This document shows, in pieces, positions 28,362 to 36,789 of a stretch of 64,000 nt of DNA (position 1 is its first letter; every line of letters begins with the position of its first letter). The notes beneath the pieces were generated by a model. That model saw only the letters and a list, made by a program, of their open reading frames with translations, was not told where the DNA came from and did no database searches. The stretch is from Bacteroidia bacterium (GTDB lineage: Bacteria > Bacteroidota > Bacteroidia > Flavobacteriales > Flavobacteriaceae). The stretch spans positions 186,001 to 250,000 of the forward strand of contig JAUIEK010000003.1 in assembly GCA_030428865.1 (NCBI GenBank), given 5' to 3'. The translations under genes were made by a program, and so were the position numbers.

Positions 28362-29690
28362 ATGTTTAATAATTTAAGTGAAAAATTAGATAAGGCCTTA
28401 CACACACTTAAAGGTCATGGAAAAATAACAGAAGTTAATGTTGCAGAAACTCTAAAAGAAGTTAGAAGAGCTTTGTTAGATGCCGACGTTAACTTTAAAA
28501 TTGCTAAGAATTTTACCAAAACTGTTCAGGAAAAAGCTATTGGACAAAATGTATTGACTACATTAAATCCTGGTCAATTAATGGTAAAACTAGTAAAAGA
28601 TGAACTTACTGAGTTAATGGGAGGTGATGCTGTAGGAGTAAATCTTAGCGGAAATCCTACCGTTATTTTAATGTCGGGATTACAAGGTTCTGGTAAAACT
28701 ACTTTTTCGGGTAAGCTAGCTAATTATTTAAAAACAAAGAAAACAAAGCAAGTTTTATTAGTAGGTTGTGATGTATACAGACCTGCTGCTATCAACCAAT
28801 TAAAAATAGTTGGTGAGCAGATTGGAGTGGAAGTTTATGCGGAAGAAGAAAATAAAAATCCTGTAGAAATTTCTCAAAATGCAATTAAACATGCTAAAAC
28901 AAGCGGAAAAAATATAGTCATTATTGATACAGCTGGTCGTTTGGCTGTTGATCAAGAAATGATGACAGAAATTTCGAATATTCACAAAGCTATTAATCCG
29001 CAAGAAACGCTCTTTGTTGTTGATTCAATGACGGGACAAGATGCTGTAAATACCGCAAAAGCATTTAATGATGTTCTTAATTTTGATGGGGTAATTTTAA
29101 CCAAACTTGATGGAGATACAAGAGGTGGAGCTGCATTATCAATCAAGTCTGTAGTTAATAAGCCCATAAAATTTATTGGTACTGGAGAGAAAATGGATGC
29201 CATTGATGTGTTTTATCCAGACCGAATGGCAGATCGAATTCTTGGAATGGGAGATGTTGTGTCTCTTGTTGAAAGAGCCCAAGAACAATACGATGAAGAA
29301 GAAGCACGAAAAATTCAAAAGAAAATTGCTAAAAATCAATTTGGTTTTGATGATTTTCTAAGTCAAATTCAACAAATCAAGAAAATGGGAAGCATGAAAG
29401 ATTTAGTTGGAATGATTCCTGGTGCAGGGAAAGCTATGAAAGATATAGATATTGATGATGATGCTTTTAAAGGTATTGAAGCCATTATACATTCTATGAC
29501 TCCAGATGAAAGAAGTACGCCTTCATTAATTGATTCTAGTAGAAAAAAACGAATTGCTAAAGGTTCAGGAACTTCTATTCAAGAAGTAAATCAACTTATG
29601 AAACAGTTCAATCAAATGAGCAAAATGATGAAAATGATGCAAGGCGGCGGAAGTAGAAAAATGATGCAAATGATGCGCGGAATGCGTTAA
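28362..29690 (+). CDS. ffh: Signal recognition particle protein Ffh
   Basis: This is a 442-aa SRP GTPase. It has an N-terminal helical domain, G1 GLQGSGKTTFSGKL at about 106-119, G2-region DVYRPAAINQL, G3 DTAGR, G4 TKLDGDTRGGAAL, and a methionine-rich M domain ending in repeated MMKMMQ/MMQMMRGMR. It recognises signal sequences on nascent inner-membrane proteins together with 4.5S RNA and FtsY. Neither partner gene is visible here. A FolD-like small gene follows after 46 nt. Confidence 0.96.
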   Translation: MFNNLSEKLDKALHTLKGHGKITEVNVAETLKEVRRALLDADVNFKIAKNFTKTVQEKAIGQNVLTTLNPGQLMVKLVKDELTELMGGDAVGVNLSGNPTVILMSGLQGSGKTTFSGKLANYLKTKKTKQVLLVGCDVYRPAAINQLKIVGEQIGVEVYAEEENKNPVEISQNAIKHAKTSGKNIVIIDTAGRLAVDQEMMTEISNIHKAINPQETLFVVDSMTGQDAVNTAKAFNDVLNFDGVILTKLDGDTRGGAALSIKSVVNKPIKFIGTGEKMDAIDVFYPDRMADRILGMGDVVSLVERAQEQYDEEEARKIQKKIAKNQFGFDDFLSQIQQIKKMGSMKDLVGMIPGAGKAMKDIDIDDDAFKGIEAIIHSMTPDERSTPSLIDSSRKKRIAKGSGTSIQEVNQLMKQFNQMSKMMKMMQGGGSRKMMQMMRGMR

Positions 29691-29736
29691 AAATATATAC
29701 CTTTAGTACTTCTCATTCTATAACATAGATTACAAC

Positions 29737-30090
29737 ATGGTATCGATACTATTTGATGATAAAAAAGACTCATCAGTGATTAAAAAAGAAATCACTTCTC
29801 AAGTAGAACTCTTAAAAAAACAAGGGAAAGAAACCCCACATTTTATTGCTTTAGTTATTAGTAATGATTCTGATGCTGTTACACAAGTAAAAAATACCCT
29901 AGAAAGTTTTGATGATATTGATTTTAGGCATACTATGATGGAATTTGAAGAAATGGTACCTGAGTTTCTTATACAAGCGCAAATAGAAAGTCTGAATCCA
30001 AGAAATAATATTGATGGTTTTATTATCAAAACACCATTACCAGAGCATATAAGTGAGGAGAAAATAGTAATGACAGTTCTATCTAATTAA
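29737..30090 (+). CDS. Stand-alone degenerate FolD N-terminal-domain paralogue
   Basis: This is a 117-aa protein that aligns to the N-terminal catalytic domain of the adjacent FolD. A 57-residue stretch ending in IDGF aligns without gaps, and PLPEH matches PLPKH. It stops where FolD continues into the NADP-binding domain. The catalytic Tyr of FolD (Y48) is Gln50 here and the catalytic Lys (K52) is Thr54, so dehydrogenase/cyclohydrolase activity is not expected. The frame is open with no internal stop, which suggests a retained tandem duplicate. The role is unknown; regulating FolD by pairing with its N-domain is one possibility. Confidence 0.75.
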   Translation: MVSILFDDKKDSSVIKKEITSQVELLKKQGKETPHFIALVISNDSDAVTQVKNTLESFDDIDFRHTMMEFEEMVPEFLIQAQIESLNPRNNIDGFIIKTPLPEHISEEKIVMTVLSN

Positions 30091-30111
30091 CGAATAAATG
30101 TATTATAATTT

Positions 30112-30142
30112 AAAAAGGCTACTTATTTTTGGTAGCTTTTTC
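30112..30142 (+). terminator. Terminator hairpin whose loop is a -7 box
   Basis: AAAAAGGCTAC pairs with GTAGCTTTTT (one G-U) around a 9-nt loop, followed by T's. It separates the FolD-like fragment from folD. The loop contains TATTTTTG (30124-30131), an exact -7 match for folD transcription. Confidence 0.6.
30124..30131 (+). promoter_or_regulatory. -7 element for folD
   Basis: TATTTTTG lies 31 nt before the folD ATG and is wholly within the terminator loop of the preceding gene. Confidence 0.5.
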
Positions 30143-30161
30143 TTTTTAAACAACACATAAA

Positions 30162-31037
30162 ATGATACTATTAGACGGAAAAAAAACCGCGTCAAACATA
30201 AAAGATGAAATTGCCCTAAAAGTAAAATCTCTAAAAAACAAAGGAAAGAAAGTTCCTCATTTAGCCGCAATAATTGTAGGAAATGATGGAGCTAGCTTAA
30301 CGTATGTGAACGCAAAAGTAAAAGATTGTAAGCAGGTTGGTTTTGATTCTACCCTAATTAAATTATCAAAAGAAATAACAGAACAGGAACTACTTTCTGA
30401 AATTGACAAGCTTAATAAAAATAACGATATTGATGGATTTATAGTTCAGCTTCCATTACCAAAACATATTAATGAACAGAATGTAATTATGGCCATTCAT
30501 CCAGATAAAGACGTAGATGGTTTTCATCCTACCAATGTTGGCAAAATGGCTTTAAACTTACCTACTTTTATTTCTGCCACTCCTTTCGGAATTTTAGAGT
30601 TGTTAGGTCGATATAAGGTAAAAACAGAAGGAAAACATGTTGTAGTAATTGGTAGAAGTCATATTGTAGGAAGCCCAATGAGTATTCTTTTATCTCAAAA
30701 AAGAACTGTAGGGAACTCAACTGTTACGCTTACACATAGCAGGACTAAAAATCTTAAAGAAATCACTTTACAAGCTGATATAATTGTTGCTGCCTTAGGA
30801 ATTCCTGAGTTTTTAACTGCTGATATGGTTAAAGATAATGTTACTGTTATTGATGTAGGAATTACAAGAGTTGATGATACAACTAAAAAGAATGGTTATC
30901 GCTTAGCTGGTGATGTAAAGTTTGATGAGGTTTCTAAAAAATGTGCATTTATAACTCCTGTTCCTGGCGGTGTAGGCCCAATGACTAGAGCAATGTTACT
31001 TAAAAACACATTACTTGCTAGAATTAATAAAGAATAG
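30162..31037 (+). CDS. folD: Bifunctional methylenetetrahydrofolate dehydrogenase/cyclohydrolase
   Basis: This is a 291-aa cytosolic enzyme that converts 5,10-methylene-THF to 10-formyl-THF. The catalytic Tyr48 and Lys52 lie in SLTYVNAKVKDC. It also has DGFIVQLPLPKH at about 90-101, DKDVDGFHPTNVG, the NADP-binding GRSHIVGSPMS, and the C-terminal TPVPGGVGPMTRAML. All family motifs are intact, unlike the preceding paralogue. It has its own promoter element. Confidence 0.96.
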   Translation: MILLDGKKTASNIKDEIALKVKSLKNKGKKVPHLAAIIVGNDGASLTYVNAKVKDCKQVGFDSTLIKLSKEITEQELLSEIDKLNKNNDIDGFIVQLPLPKHINEQNVIMAIHPDKDVDGFHPTNVGKMALNLPTFISATPFGILELLGRYKVKTEGKHVVVIGRSHIVGSPMSILLSQKRTVGNSTVTLTHSRTKNLKEITLQADIIVAALGIPEFLTADMVKDNVTVIDVGITRVDDTTKKNGYRLAGDVKFDEVSKKCAFITPVPGGVGPMTRAMLLKNTLLARINKE

Positions 31038-31084
31038 AGTATTTTTTATTTAACGTTTTAAGCTATGATTTAGTTGCGGACAGA

Positions 31085-31101
31085 AAATCCAGCGGATTTT
31101 C
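31085..31101. repeat. Short inverted repeat in an unusual intergenic stretch
   Basis: AAAATCC-AGC-GGATTTT is a perfect 7-bp stem with a 3-nt loop, lacking a T-run. It lies in the 169-nt non-coding stretch 31038-31206 between folD and a convergent small membrane gene. It looks like part of a dispersed intergenic repeat; copy number cannot be judged from one window. Confidence 0.5.
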
Positions 31102-31206
31102 CACCGTAGAAATCAAGCCGTTTAAAGACTACTAATTTAGGGTTTAAAACATAGTGGATAATGAATTATGCCTGTGTTCTAGCCAGTTTTAAATTTACTA
31201 TAAAGG

Positions 31207-31560
31207 TCAAAATGAAAATAAAATTATACCCCTTATAGTCAAAATTAATAGAAGAGTATTCAAGATAAAATATATAATTAAAATAGAACGGATTAACCTT
31301 TCTAAATATTTCAGTTTTTTGTTTGGAATAAAAGCTATTATTAATCCTAGAATTACACTTATAAAAATAAATCCGATATAAAAATTAATCAATTGTGATG
31401 TTAATGATGGACCTTCAGAATTTCCAGGATATTTAATGTTTGTGCTTCCGGCAGCTATATATAGTACTATATTCAGAATAGTTATTCCGATAAGATAAGA
31501 ATAATTTCTTTTTTTCTTTTGTAATTTTCCTTTGTTTTGGGTTGCGAGAATTCCCACCAT
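31207..31560 (-). CDS. Hypothetical small membrane protein
   Basis: This is a 117-aa protein with a basic N-terminus (QKKKRN) and three hydrophobic segments at about residues 22-38, 53-75 and 85-110. I recognise no family. It ends in RGIILFSF. Non-coding stretches with an imperfect inverted repeat (CTAGCC/GTAGCC cores) flank it, and codon use is even more AT-biased than the neighbours. It may be accessory. It could be a mobile-cassette cargo gene, but no recombinase is nearby. Confidence 0.6.
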   Translation of the reverse strand: MVGILATQNKGKLQKKKRNYSYLIGITILNIVLYIAAGSTNIKYPGNSEGPSLTSQLINFYIGFIFISVILGLIIAFIPNKKLKYLERLIRSILIIYFILNTLLLILTIRGIILFSF

Positions 31561-31637
31561 AAGTTTTTCCCTTTTTTATTTTATTTGGTGTGAGTCAATT
31601 TTCAGAACAATGAATTTTGTGTAATTGGCTACAACTA

Positions 31638-32189
31638 TCAGTTAAACCAAACCGTAAAAGATTTTACTTTTGCCAAGTCTGGTATTTGTTCTAGTGTTAC
31701 TTTTTGATCACTAAAACCTTTCAAACCCAATTCTTCTTTATCAATAGTAATTGTAGCGTTGATATCATCTAAAAAAAGTGTTGCGGATGATAATGATGTT
31801 TCTACTTTATTAATATTATTATTCAGATTGATTTCTGAAAAAGTAGATGTAAGCTTTAAGCCTGTTTCAGTTTCAAAACGCTCGTCAAAAATTTCTACAC
31901 TTCTAATTGTAGAGGTTGAATCTAATTGTTCTTTAGGAGTAACTGTTAGTAAATGCTTCCCCCCTTTTTCGTATACTAGGTATTGATCATCTTCGCTAAA
32001 AGTATTCCCTAAAGTACCTTCACTAAGATTTTTTACAATAGAGTCGTTTTTAAAAATATGTTCTAACTCTGTTATTTTAGTTTTAGAAGTAAGCTTACCA
32101 ACCTTTCCTTTTTCTACTTGAAACTTATCATTACTAGAACAGGAAAATATAAATAGTACTAAAATTACTAAAAACGAATATTGCTTCAT
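31638..32189 (-). CDS. Hypothetical lipoprotein
   Basis: This is a 183-aa predicted lipoprotein with signal peptide MKQYSFLVILVLFIFSC (Cys 17). The mature part is polar, with repeated Thr-, Leu- and Asn-rich strands and no recognised domain. It ends in KVKSFTVWFN. The pattern of short alternating strands suggests a beta-rich periplasmic protein. It lies 90 nt downstream of the LytTR regulator gene on the same strand. No function can be assigned. Confidence 0.7.
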   Translation of the reverse strand: MKQYSFLVILVLFIFSCSSNDKFQVEKGKVGKLTSKTKITELEHIFKNDSIVKNLSEGTLGNTFSEDDQYLVYEKGGKHLLTVTPKEQLDSTSTIRSVEIFDERFETETGLKLTSTFSEINLNNNINKVETSLSSATLFLDDINATITIDKEELGLKGFSDQKVTLEQIPDLAKVKSFTVWFN

Positions 32190-32279
32190 GATACAAATTA
32201 AAATTCTAAACGTATTAACGGAACTTTTCCATAATTGTTATGCTCCGACAATTTTTTTAACTGCTCAAAGATAGCAAAA

Positions 32280-33038
32280 CTATCTATCTATCCAATCCTT
32301 AAAATCTTTAACTCGCTCTCTACTTACTATAATTTCTGATTCATTGTAACCATGCAGGATTAATTTTAAACGACTATTAGAATATGCTATAATATCTTTT
32401 ATTGCATTAACATGAACAATATAAGTCCTATTCACTCTAAAAAACTGCTCAGGGTCTAATTGGTCAAACCAATTTTCTAGAGAACCATCAATTAAATAAT
32501 TTCTGCTATTATTTGTATAAATATATGTTGCCTTATTCTCACTGTAAAAGCACTCTATTTCATCAACATGAATAATTTTAATGTGCTGACCAATTTTGAT
32601 TGTTAACCGTTTTTTAAATTTTCTATCTATCGGATTGATTAGTAATTTTTTTATCTCGTCAATATCTACTCGTAAATTAGTCTCTTTGGGTTGTTGCTCT
32701 TTAAATTTATCAACTGCTACCTTTAATTCATCTTCATCAATTGGTTTTAATAAGTAATCAATGCTATTCAGCTTAAAGGCTTTTAAAGCATATTCATCAT
32801 AAGCCGTTGTAAAGATAATTGCACTTTTAACAGAAATCTCTTCAAAAATCTCAAATGACAATCCGTCAGAAAGCTGAATATCTAAAAATATAAGATCTGG
32901 ATGTTGATTATTCTGAAACCAATTAATCGATTCTTCTACAGAATGTAACATATTGTTAGCTTTAACACCTAGTTCATTTAACATTCTTGCCAATCTTCTC
33001 GCGGCTGGTTTTTCGTCTTCTATAATTAATACATTCAT
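32280..33038 (-). CDS. LytTR family response regulator
   Basis: This is a 252-aa response regulator. The receiver domain (1-120) has the acidic pair IIEDE, phospho-acceptor Asp53 in FLDIQL, and the conserved Lys in LLKPIDEDE. The C-terminal LytTR DNA-binding domain (about 145-250) contains FFRVNRTYIVHVNAIKDI. It is the last gene of a unit with the LytS-type kinase and 2TM proteins, so it is the cognate regulator. The target genes are not known. Confidence 0.95.
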   Translation of the reverse strand: MNVLIIEDEKPAARRLARMLNELGVKANNMLHSVEESINWFQNNQHPDLIFLDIQLSDGLSFEIFEEISVKSAIIFTTAYDEYALKAFKLNSIDYLLKPIDEDELKVAVDKFKEQQPKETNLRVDIDEIKKLLINPIDRKFKKRLTIKIGQHIKIIHVDEIECFYSENKATYIYTNNSRNYLIDGSLENWFDQLDPEQFFRVNRTYIVHVNAIKDIIAYSNSRLKLILHGYNESEIIVSRERVKDFKDWIDR

Positions 33039-33050
33039 TTTTTAGGAGAA

Positions 33051-33368
33051 TTATTTTTCGTTCATGTATTCTTTTATTTTTCGATCTTCCCAATCTTTTC
33101 CTAAAAACAATAGTCTTGCTCCAAAAACTTTATACGCATGAAAAGCGATCCCTATTCCCCACCACAGCCAAAGAGATAATGTGCTAAAATCTGTAATTGT
33201 TTCACTAAACAGATAACCATTTTCCATATCATGAATAACTTTAAATCCTGATATAATACTATTAATGATAATATAAACAGCTAGATGAATATAAAACCCT
33301 TTTAACTCTTCTACTCTTTTTTTTGCTCTTAAATATCTTGTATCTATTTTGTTTTTTTCTGAGTCCAT
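33051..33368 (-). CDS. 2TM domain protein (second stand-alone copy)
   Basis: This is a 105-aa Bacteroidota 2TM-family protein. A charged N-terminal helix (RYLRAKKRVEELKGFYIHL) leads into two TM helices, then the conserved end LGKDWEDRKIKEYM. It lies between the other 2TM gene (3-nt gap) and the response regulator (12-nt gap). It is probably an accessory membrane component of the sensor kinase; this role is inferred from context. Confidence 0.88.
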   Translation of the reverse strand: MDSEKNKIDTRYLRAKKRVEELKGFYIHLAVYIIINSIISGFKVIHDMENGYLFSETITDFSTLSLWLWWGIGIAFHAYKVFGARLLFLGKDWEDRKIKEYMNEK

Positions 33369-33371
33369 ATT

Positions 33372-33686
33372 CTACTTTTTATAACGTTTACTCTTACTTT
33401 CTTCTTCATCCATGAATTGCTTAATTTTTTTATCCTCCCAATTCTTTCCAAAACCTATTTTTTCAAAACCAATTACGCCAAACCAATGAAAGAAAAGCCC
33501 AACGCCCCAGCCTAAAACAGAATACCAAAACCAATGATAACTGGGGGAAAATCTAAGGTTAATAAATATAATAAGAGGAATGATTGACAGATATACTGTT
33601 AGATGAATGTAAAAACTTTTTATCTCTTTTACTCTTTTTTGCGCTTTTAAATAAAGCCTTTCTTCTCTGTAATTTGTTTCTTCCAT
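33372..33686 (-). CDS. 2TM domain protein (first stand-alone copy)
   Basis: This is a 104-aa paralogue of the next gene and of the C-terminal domain of the kinase. It has a charged helix (LYLKAQKRVKEIKSFYIHL), two TM helices with RFSPSYHWFWYSVLGWGVG between them, and the tail FGKNWEDKKIKQFM. The central RFSP-WFW-GWG motif is shared with the kinase-fused copy but not with the third copy. It starts 3 nt after the kinase stop. Confidence 0.9.
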   Translation of the reverse strand: MEETNYREERLYLKAQKRVKEIKSFYIHLTVYLSIIPLIIFINLRFSPSYHWFWYSVLGWGVGLFFHWFGVIGFEKIGFGKNWEDKKIKQFMDEEESKSKRYKK

Positions 33687-33689
33687 TTT

Positions 33690-35042
33690 TTAATAGTTTT
33701 TCTGATTTTCTCTATTCATAATTTCTTTAATCTTTTTTTCTTCCCAATTTCTACCTAAGAAAATATTATAGTTACTTACATCTAACCAATGAAACAAAAG
33801 TCCTATTCCCCACCCTATCATAGGAAACCAAAACCAATAAAAGTTTGGAGAAAACCGTAAATTGATAAACACCAATAGCGGAATTATAACTATGTATGAT
33901 ACGGCATTTTGATAAAATTCTTTTAATTTTTCTACACGCTCAACTGCACGAACGTATTTACTATTTTCAAAATCTTCTGTGTACATATTATTTAATTTTT
34001 TTAGTAAAGGTATTTTTACCTTAAATATTTTATTGTCATTTTCTATAAGAACTCTTTTTTGAGTAATCAATCCATAGCGATCTGCTATATTTCGCAAACC
34101 TACTTTGGTACTTTTTCCTATCGCTTCTTTCGGATTAATGTTATTCTGAATAACTAGGTAACCATCTTCTTCATAAATTGATATTTTTAATGGCTTTAAA
34201 GAAGATACTACGTTATGTTTTACAGCATTTTCTAGTAAAAGTTGCAGAGAAAGTGGTACAATTTTTAAATCATCATCACTAATGTTTGATGGAATCTCAA
34301 ACTGAACAGCATCTTCAAATCGCATTCCTAATAATTCCATATATGTTCTTGCAAAGTTTAATTCTTCTGAAAGCGGAATCAAATCTTTGTTTCTTTGCTC
34401 TAAAACATATCTATAGACTTTAGAAAGTTTTGTTGTAAACTTTTCCGCCTGATTTGGGTTCTCACTAATTAACGATGTTAAAACATTTAAACTATTAAAC
34501 AAAAAATGTGGATCTATTTGACTCTTTAATGATTCAAACTTTGCGGTTTCTGTTTTAGCTACAATCTCTTGCTTAGTAGTTTCTTTGGTCATTGCCGCTT
34601 TCCAGTTTTTCATAAAACCTGCAGCGTGTATAAACGTGGAAACTCCTAAAGAAAGAATAATGTAAAAAAGATGAATCCAAAACAAATTACCTTTAAAAAA
34701 ATCTTCCAGTTTTGTGTCTCCTAAAACAATAAATGTTACATAATTAATTGCTAAAACTAACGGAATAGTGTAAAGAACCGTAGCTATAATTCCGGCAGTG
34801 ACTCGTTGATTGGTTTGCGTTATCCAATTCCATTTAGAATTTAAATAACTATTTAGTAAGCCATTACCAAAACCCATTCCGTATGAAAACATACTAGAAA
34901 TCAAAAATGTATACCAAATTCCGCGAAGCGTTGTTTGTTGATACAGTAAACAAAAAACAATTGTAAAACCTAAAGCAATTTGAAAACATATGATGATTCC
35001 TTTTTTAATATTTTTCATTGTATAAACTTCTGGCTTACTCAT
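33690..35042 (-). CDS. LytS-type histidine kinase fused to a C-terminal 2TM domain
   Basis: This is a 450-aa sensor kinase. Residues 1-145 hold about four TM helices. The His_kinase domain has the phospho-acceptor His179 in QIDPHFLFNSLNVL and N-box ENAVKH at 271-276. After KIPLLKKLNN the frame continues without a stop into MYTEDF at Met353, which begins a complete 2TM domain. Stand-alone kinases of this type usually end near residue 350. The junction sits on a run of seven A's (33996-34002). The gene leads a unit with two 2TM proteins and the LytTR regulator. Confidence 0.9.
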   Translation of the reverse strand: MSKPEVYTMKNIKKGIIICFQIALGFTIVFCLLYQQTTLRGIWYTFLISSMFSYGMGFGNGLLNSYLNSKWNWITQTNQRVTAGIIATVLYTIPLVLAINYVTFIVLGDTKLEDFFKGNLFWIHLFYIILSLGVSTFIHAAGFMKNWKAAMTKETTKQEIVAKTETAKFESLKSQIDPHFLFNSLNVLTSLISENPNQAEKFTTKLSKVYRYVLEQRNKDLIPLSEELNFARTYMELLGMRFEDAVQFEIPSNISDDDLKIVPLSLQLLLENAVKHNVVSSLKPLKISIYEEDGYLVIQNNINPKEAIGKSTKVGLRNIADRYGLITQKRVLIENDNKIFKVKIPLLKKLNNMYTEDFENSKYVRAVERVEKLKEFYQNAVSYIVIIPLLVFINLRFSPNFYWFWFPMIGWGIGLLFHWLDVSNYNIFLGRNWEEKKIKEIMNRENQKNY

Positions 35043-35075
35043 TTTTCGCTTTATTAAACTTTGTTAGCTATAAAA

Positions 35076-35489
35076 TTAAAACTTAATTTCTAAGACAACA
35101 TCTTTATCTGATACTATAAATTTAGCGTCTTCATACTTTGGAGGTCCAAAAGACATATTGTTATTAGAAGCTCCATAATCTTCCATTGGCATTCCTCCTG
35201 GCTGAAAATCCATTTTATTATTATCATTTTTATCATGAAAACAGATAATTGCATACTCTCCAGGCTCTACTCCTTCAAAAGTTACTGTGCTTACACCATT
35301 AACAATTTTTCCATTTTTAGCCTGCACAGGTTGTTTCATAAAACTCTCTTTATCATACAGCGCAAAACTTACTTTTCCTTGATCGGTAGTTACATTGATA
35401 ACAGAAGCTGTAATTGCTTTTTTATTACCTGTTACATTCACAGTCAAAAAACATACTGCCATTAAAATTGTAGTTAAAATTTTCATCAT
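35076..35489 (-). CDS. DUF2141 secreted protein
   Basis: This is a 137-aa exported protein with a signal peptide of about 22 residues. The DUF2141 core includes VSFALYDKESF, VEPGEYAIICFHDKNDNNKMD and the GPPKYEDAKF end. The DxNxN-rich stretch suggests calcium-binding ability. The fold is expected to be beta-sandwich, in the periplasm or at the surface. The kinase gene follows 33 nt later and may be co-transcribed. Function is unknown. Confidence 0.88.
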   Translation of the reverse strand: MMKILTTILMAVCFLTVNVTGNKKAITASVINVTTDQGKVSFALYDKESFMKQPVQAKNGKIVNGVSTVTFEGVEPGEYAIICFHDKNDNNKMDFQPGGMPMEDYGASNNNMSFGPPKYEDAKFIVSDKDVVLEIKF

Positions 35490-35613
35490 TTTTTATTTTT
35501 TATTGATTATTGATTATTGACAGTACAAAAATGCAGCAGCTAATAAATCTGAGGAATTTTTAAAAACCGAATTGTATTATTTTATAGATGAATTGTAATA
35601 ATTAATTCTGTCT

Positions 35614-36783
35614 CTATAAAATACGTCTAAATAAAGTCTTTGTAAACTTAAAAAAGGGCATCGCTAAAATGATGCGAAAATCTGTTAATAGCGATGATTT
35701 TTCATCTAAGAAACACAAAATAGTTTGAATTGAATTTCTTTTAAATAGCTTTGAAAAGTAGGAAGCTCCTTTGTTGTTTTCTTTTGATAAAACATCTAAC
35801 AAAATCAAATCATAAAACCAAAAACGTGTCTTTTTTCTAAAAGCTCTCATATCCAATCGAGTCTTAACGAAACTCACCAACCGTTTTGTTTCTATTGAAG
35901 TTGTTTTAAAAGTGAATCCTGTACTGGGTTTTGTCCATCCTCCAACAGTTCCTATATGTAATACGTTATGTTGGTTTTTTTTCCAAAAAGGAAAACATGT
36001 CATGGGAATAGAGCCTTTTTCTACCTCTGAAATTTTATATTTTTTGATTCCTCTCTTGTTTAGATAATCAACAATTCCTCTTTCATAAGCTTCTTTTTCT
36101 ATCAAATTCTCTGAAAATAGTGTGTACTCTACTAATGCCGTTTTTTTTGATGTTGGTAGTACATAAATAAATCGAGTACTGCTTTTTTGTTCAATATTAA
36201 AATCCATAAAGGTTGCAACATCATCATCAAAACAATCTTCTTCTGTTTCTATAAACCATCCTAAAAAATGTTGCTGTAAAACTGGGTATTTTGTCTGATT
36301 TTTGTACTCATCATCTAGAAAAGCACTGTTAAAAGCTATTTTACCTACATACTGATTGTTATTTGCTACGACTTCAACATGATCTTTCTTACTAACAATA
36401 CTATCTACGGAGTGTTGGATAAATGTGAAATTATCTTTTTTCTCTAAGCTATTCCAAACAAAATTATAGAAGTCACTGCTTCTAATCATTTTGTATTTGT
36501 ATGGTTTTATATCTGAAACCTTTTTAAATTCTTTAGATTCAAAATGAATGTTTTGCCACGTTTTTGTTAACAAATGATCCCATTCTCCATTTCCCTCTTC
36601 CCAAAAGCACCAAGTTTTATCGTCTGCACTTCTTTTTACACTATCTATCAGTAAAATTGATTTCTTGTCAAAAAAAGAATCTTGAGACATTCTATACGCT
36701 AACATAAGACCTGCTGCTCCACAGCCAGTTAGTATAAAATCAAAATGAGTTTTAGCAGGTGTAGTAGATTGAGAAAAACTCAT
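35614..36783 (-). CDS. crtY: Lycopene beta-cyclase
   Basis: This is a 389-aa FAD/NAD-type membrane-associated cyclase that forms both beta-ionone rings of beta-carotene from lycopene. The dinucleotide-binding N-terminus is ILTGCGAAGLMLAYRM. Other CrtY signatures are DKTWCFWEEG and GGWTKPSTGFTF. The length fits bacterial CrtY. It is the last gene of the carotenoid operon, 6 nt after crtZ. The product of the whole set is predicted to be zeaxanthin. Confidence 0.93.
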   Translation of the reverse strand: MSFSQSTTPAKTHFDFILTGCGAAGLMLAYRMSQDSFFDKKSILLIDSVKRSADDKTWCFWEEGNGEWDHLLTKTWQNIHFESKEFKKVSDIKPYKYKMIRSSDFYNFVWNSLEKKDNFTFIQHSVDSIVSKKDHVEVVANNNQYVGKIAFNSAFLDDEYKNQTKYPVLQQHFLGWFIETEEDCFDDDVATFMDFNIEQKSSTRFIYVLPTSKKTALVEYTLFSENLIEKEAYERGIVDYLNKRGIKKYKISEVEKGSIPMTCFPFWKKNQHNVLHIGTVGGWTKPSTGFTFKTTSIETKRLVSFVKTRLDMRAFRKKTRFWFYDLILLDVLSKENNKGASYFSKLFKRNSIQTILCFLDEKSSLLTDFRIILAMPFFKFTKTLFRRIL

Positions 36784-36789
36784 TAAACA

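Noticed and set aside
31038..31206. Possible integron attC site downstream of folD
   Set aside because: No integrase is present and no clear R'/R'' core-site pair was found, so only the weaker repeat/cassette observation is kept.
35490..35613. Short tandem repeat TGATTAT near the DUF2141 start
   Set aside because: Only two to three copies in a very AT-rich spacer, expected by chance.
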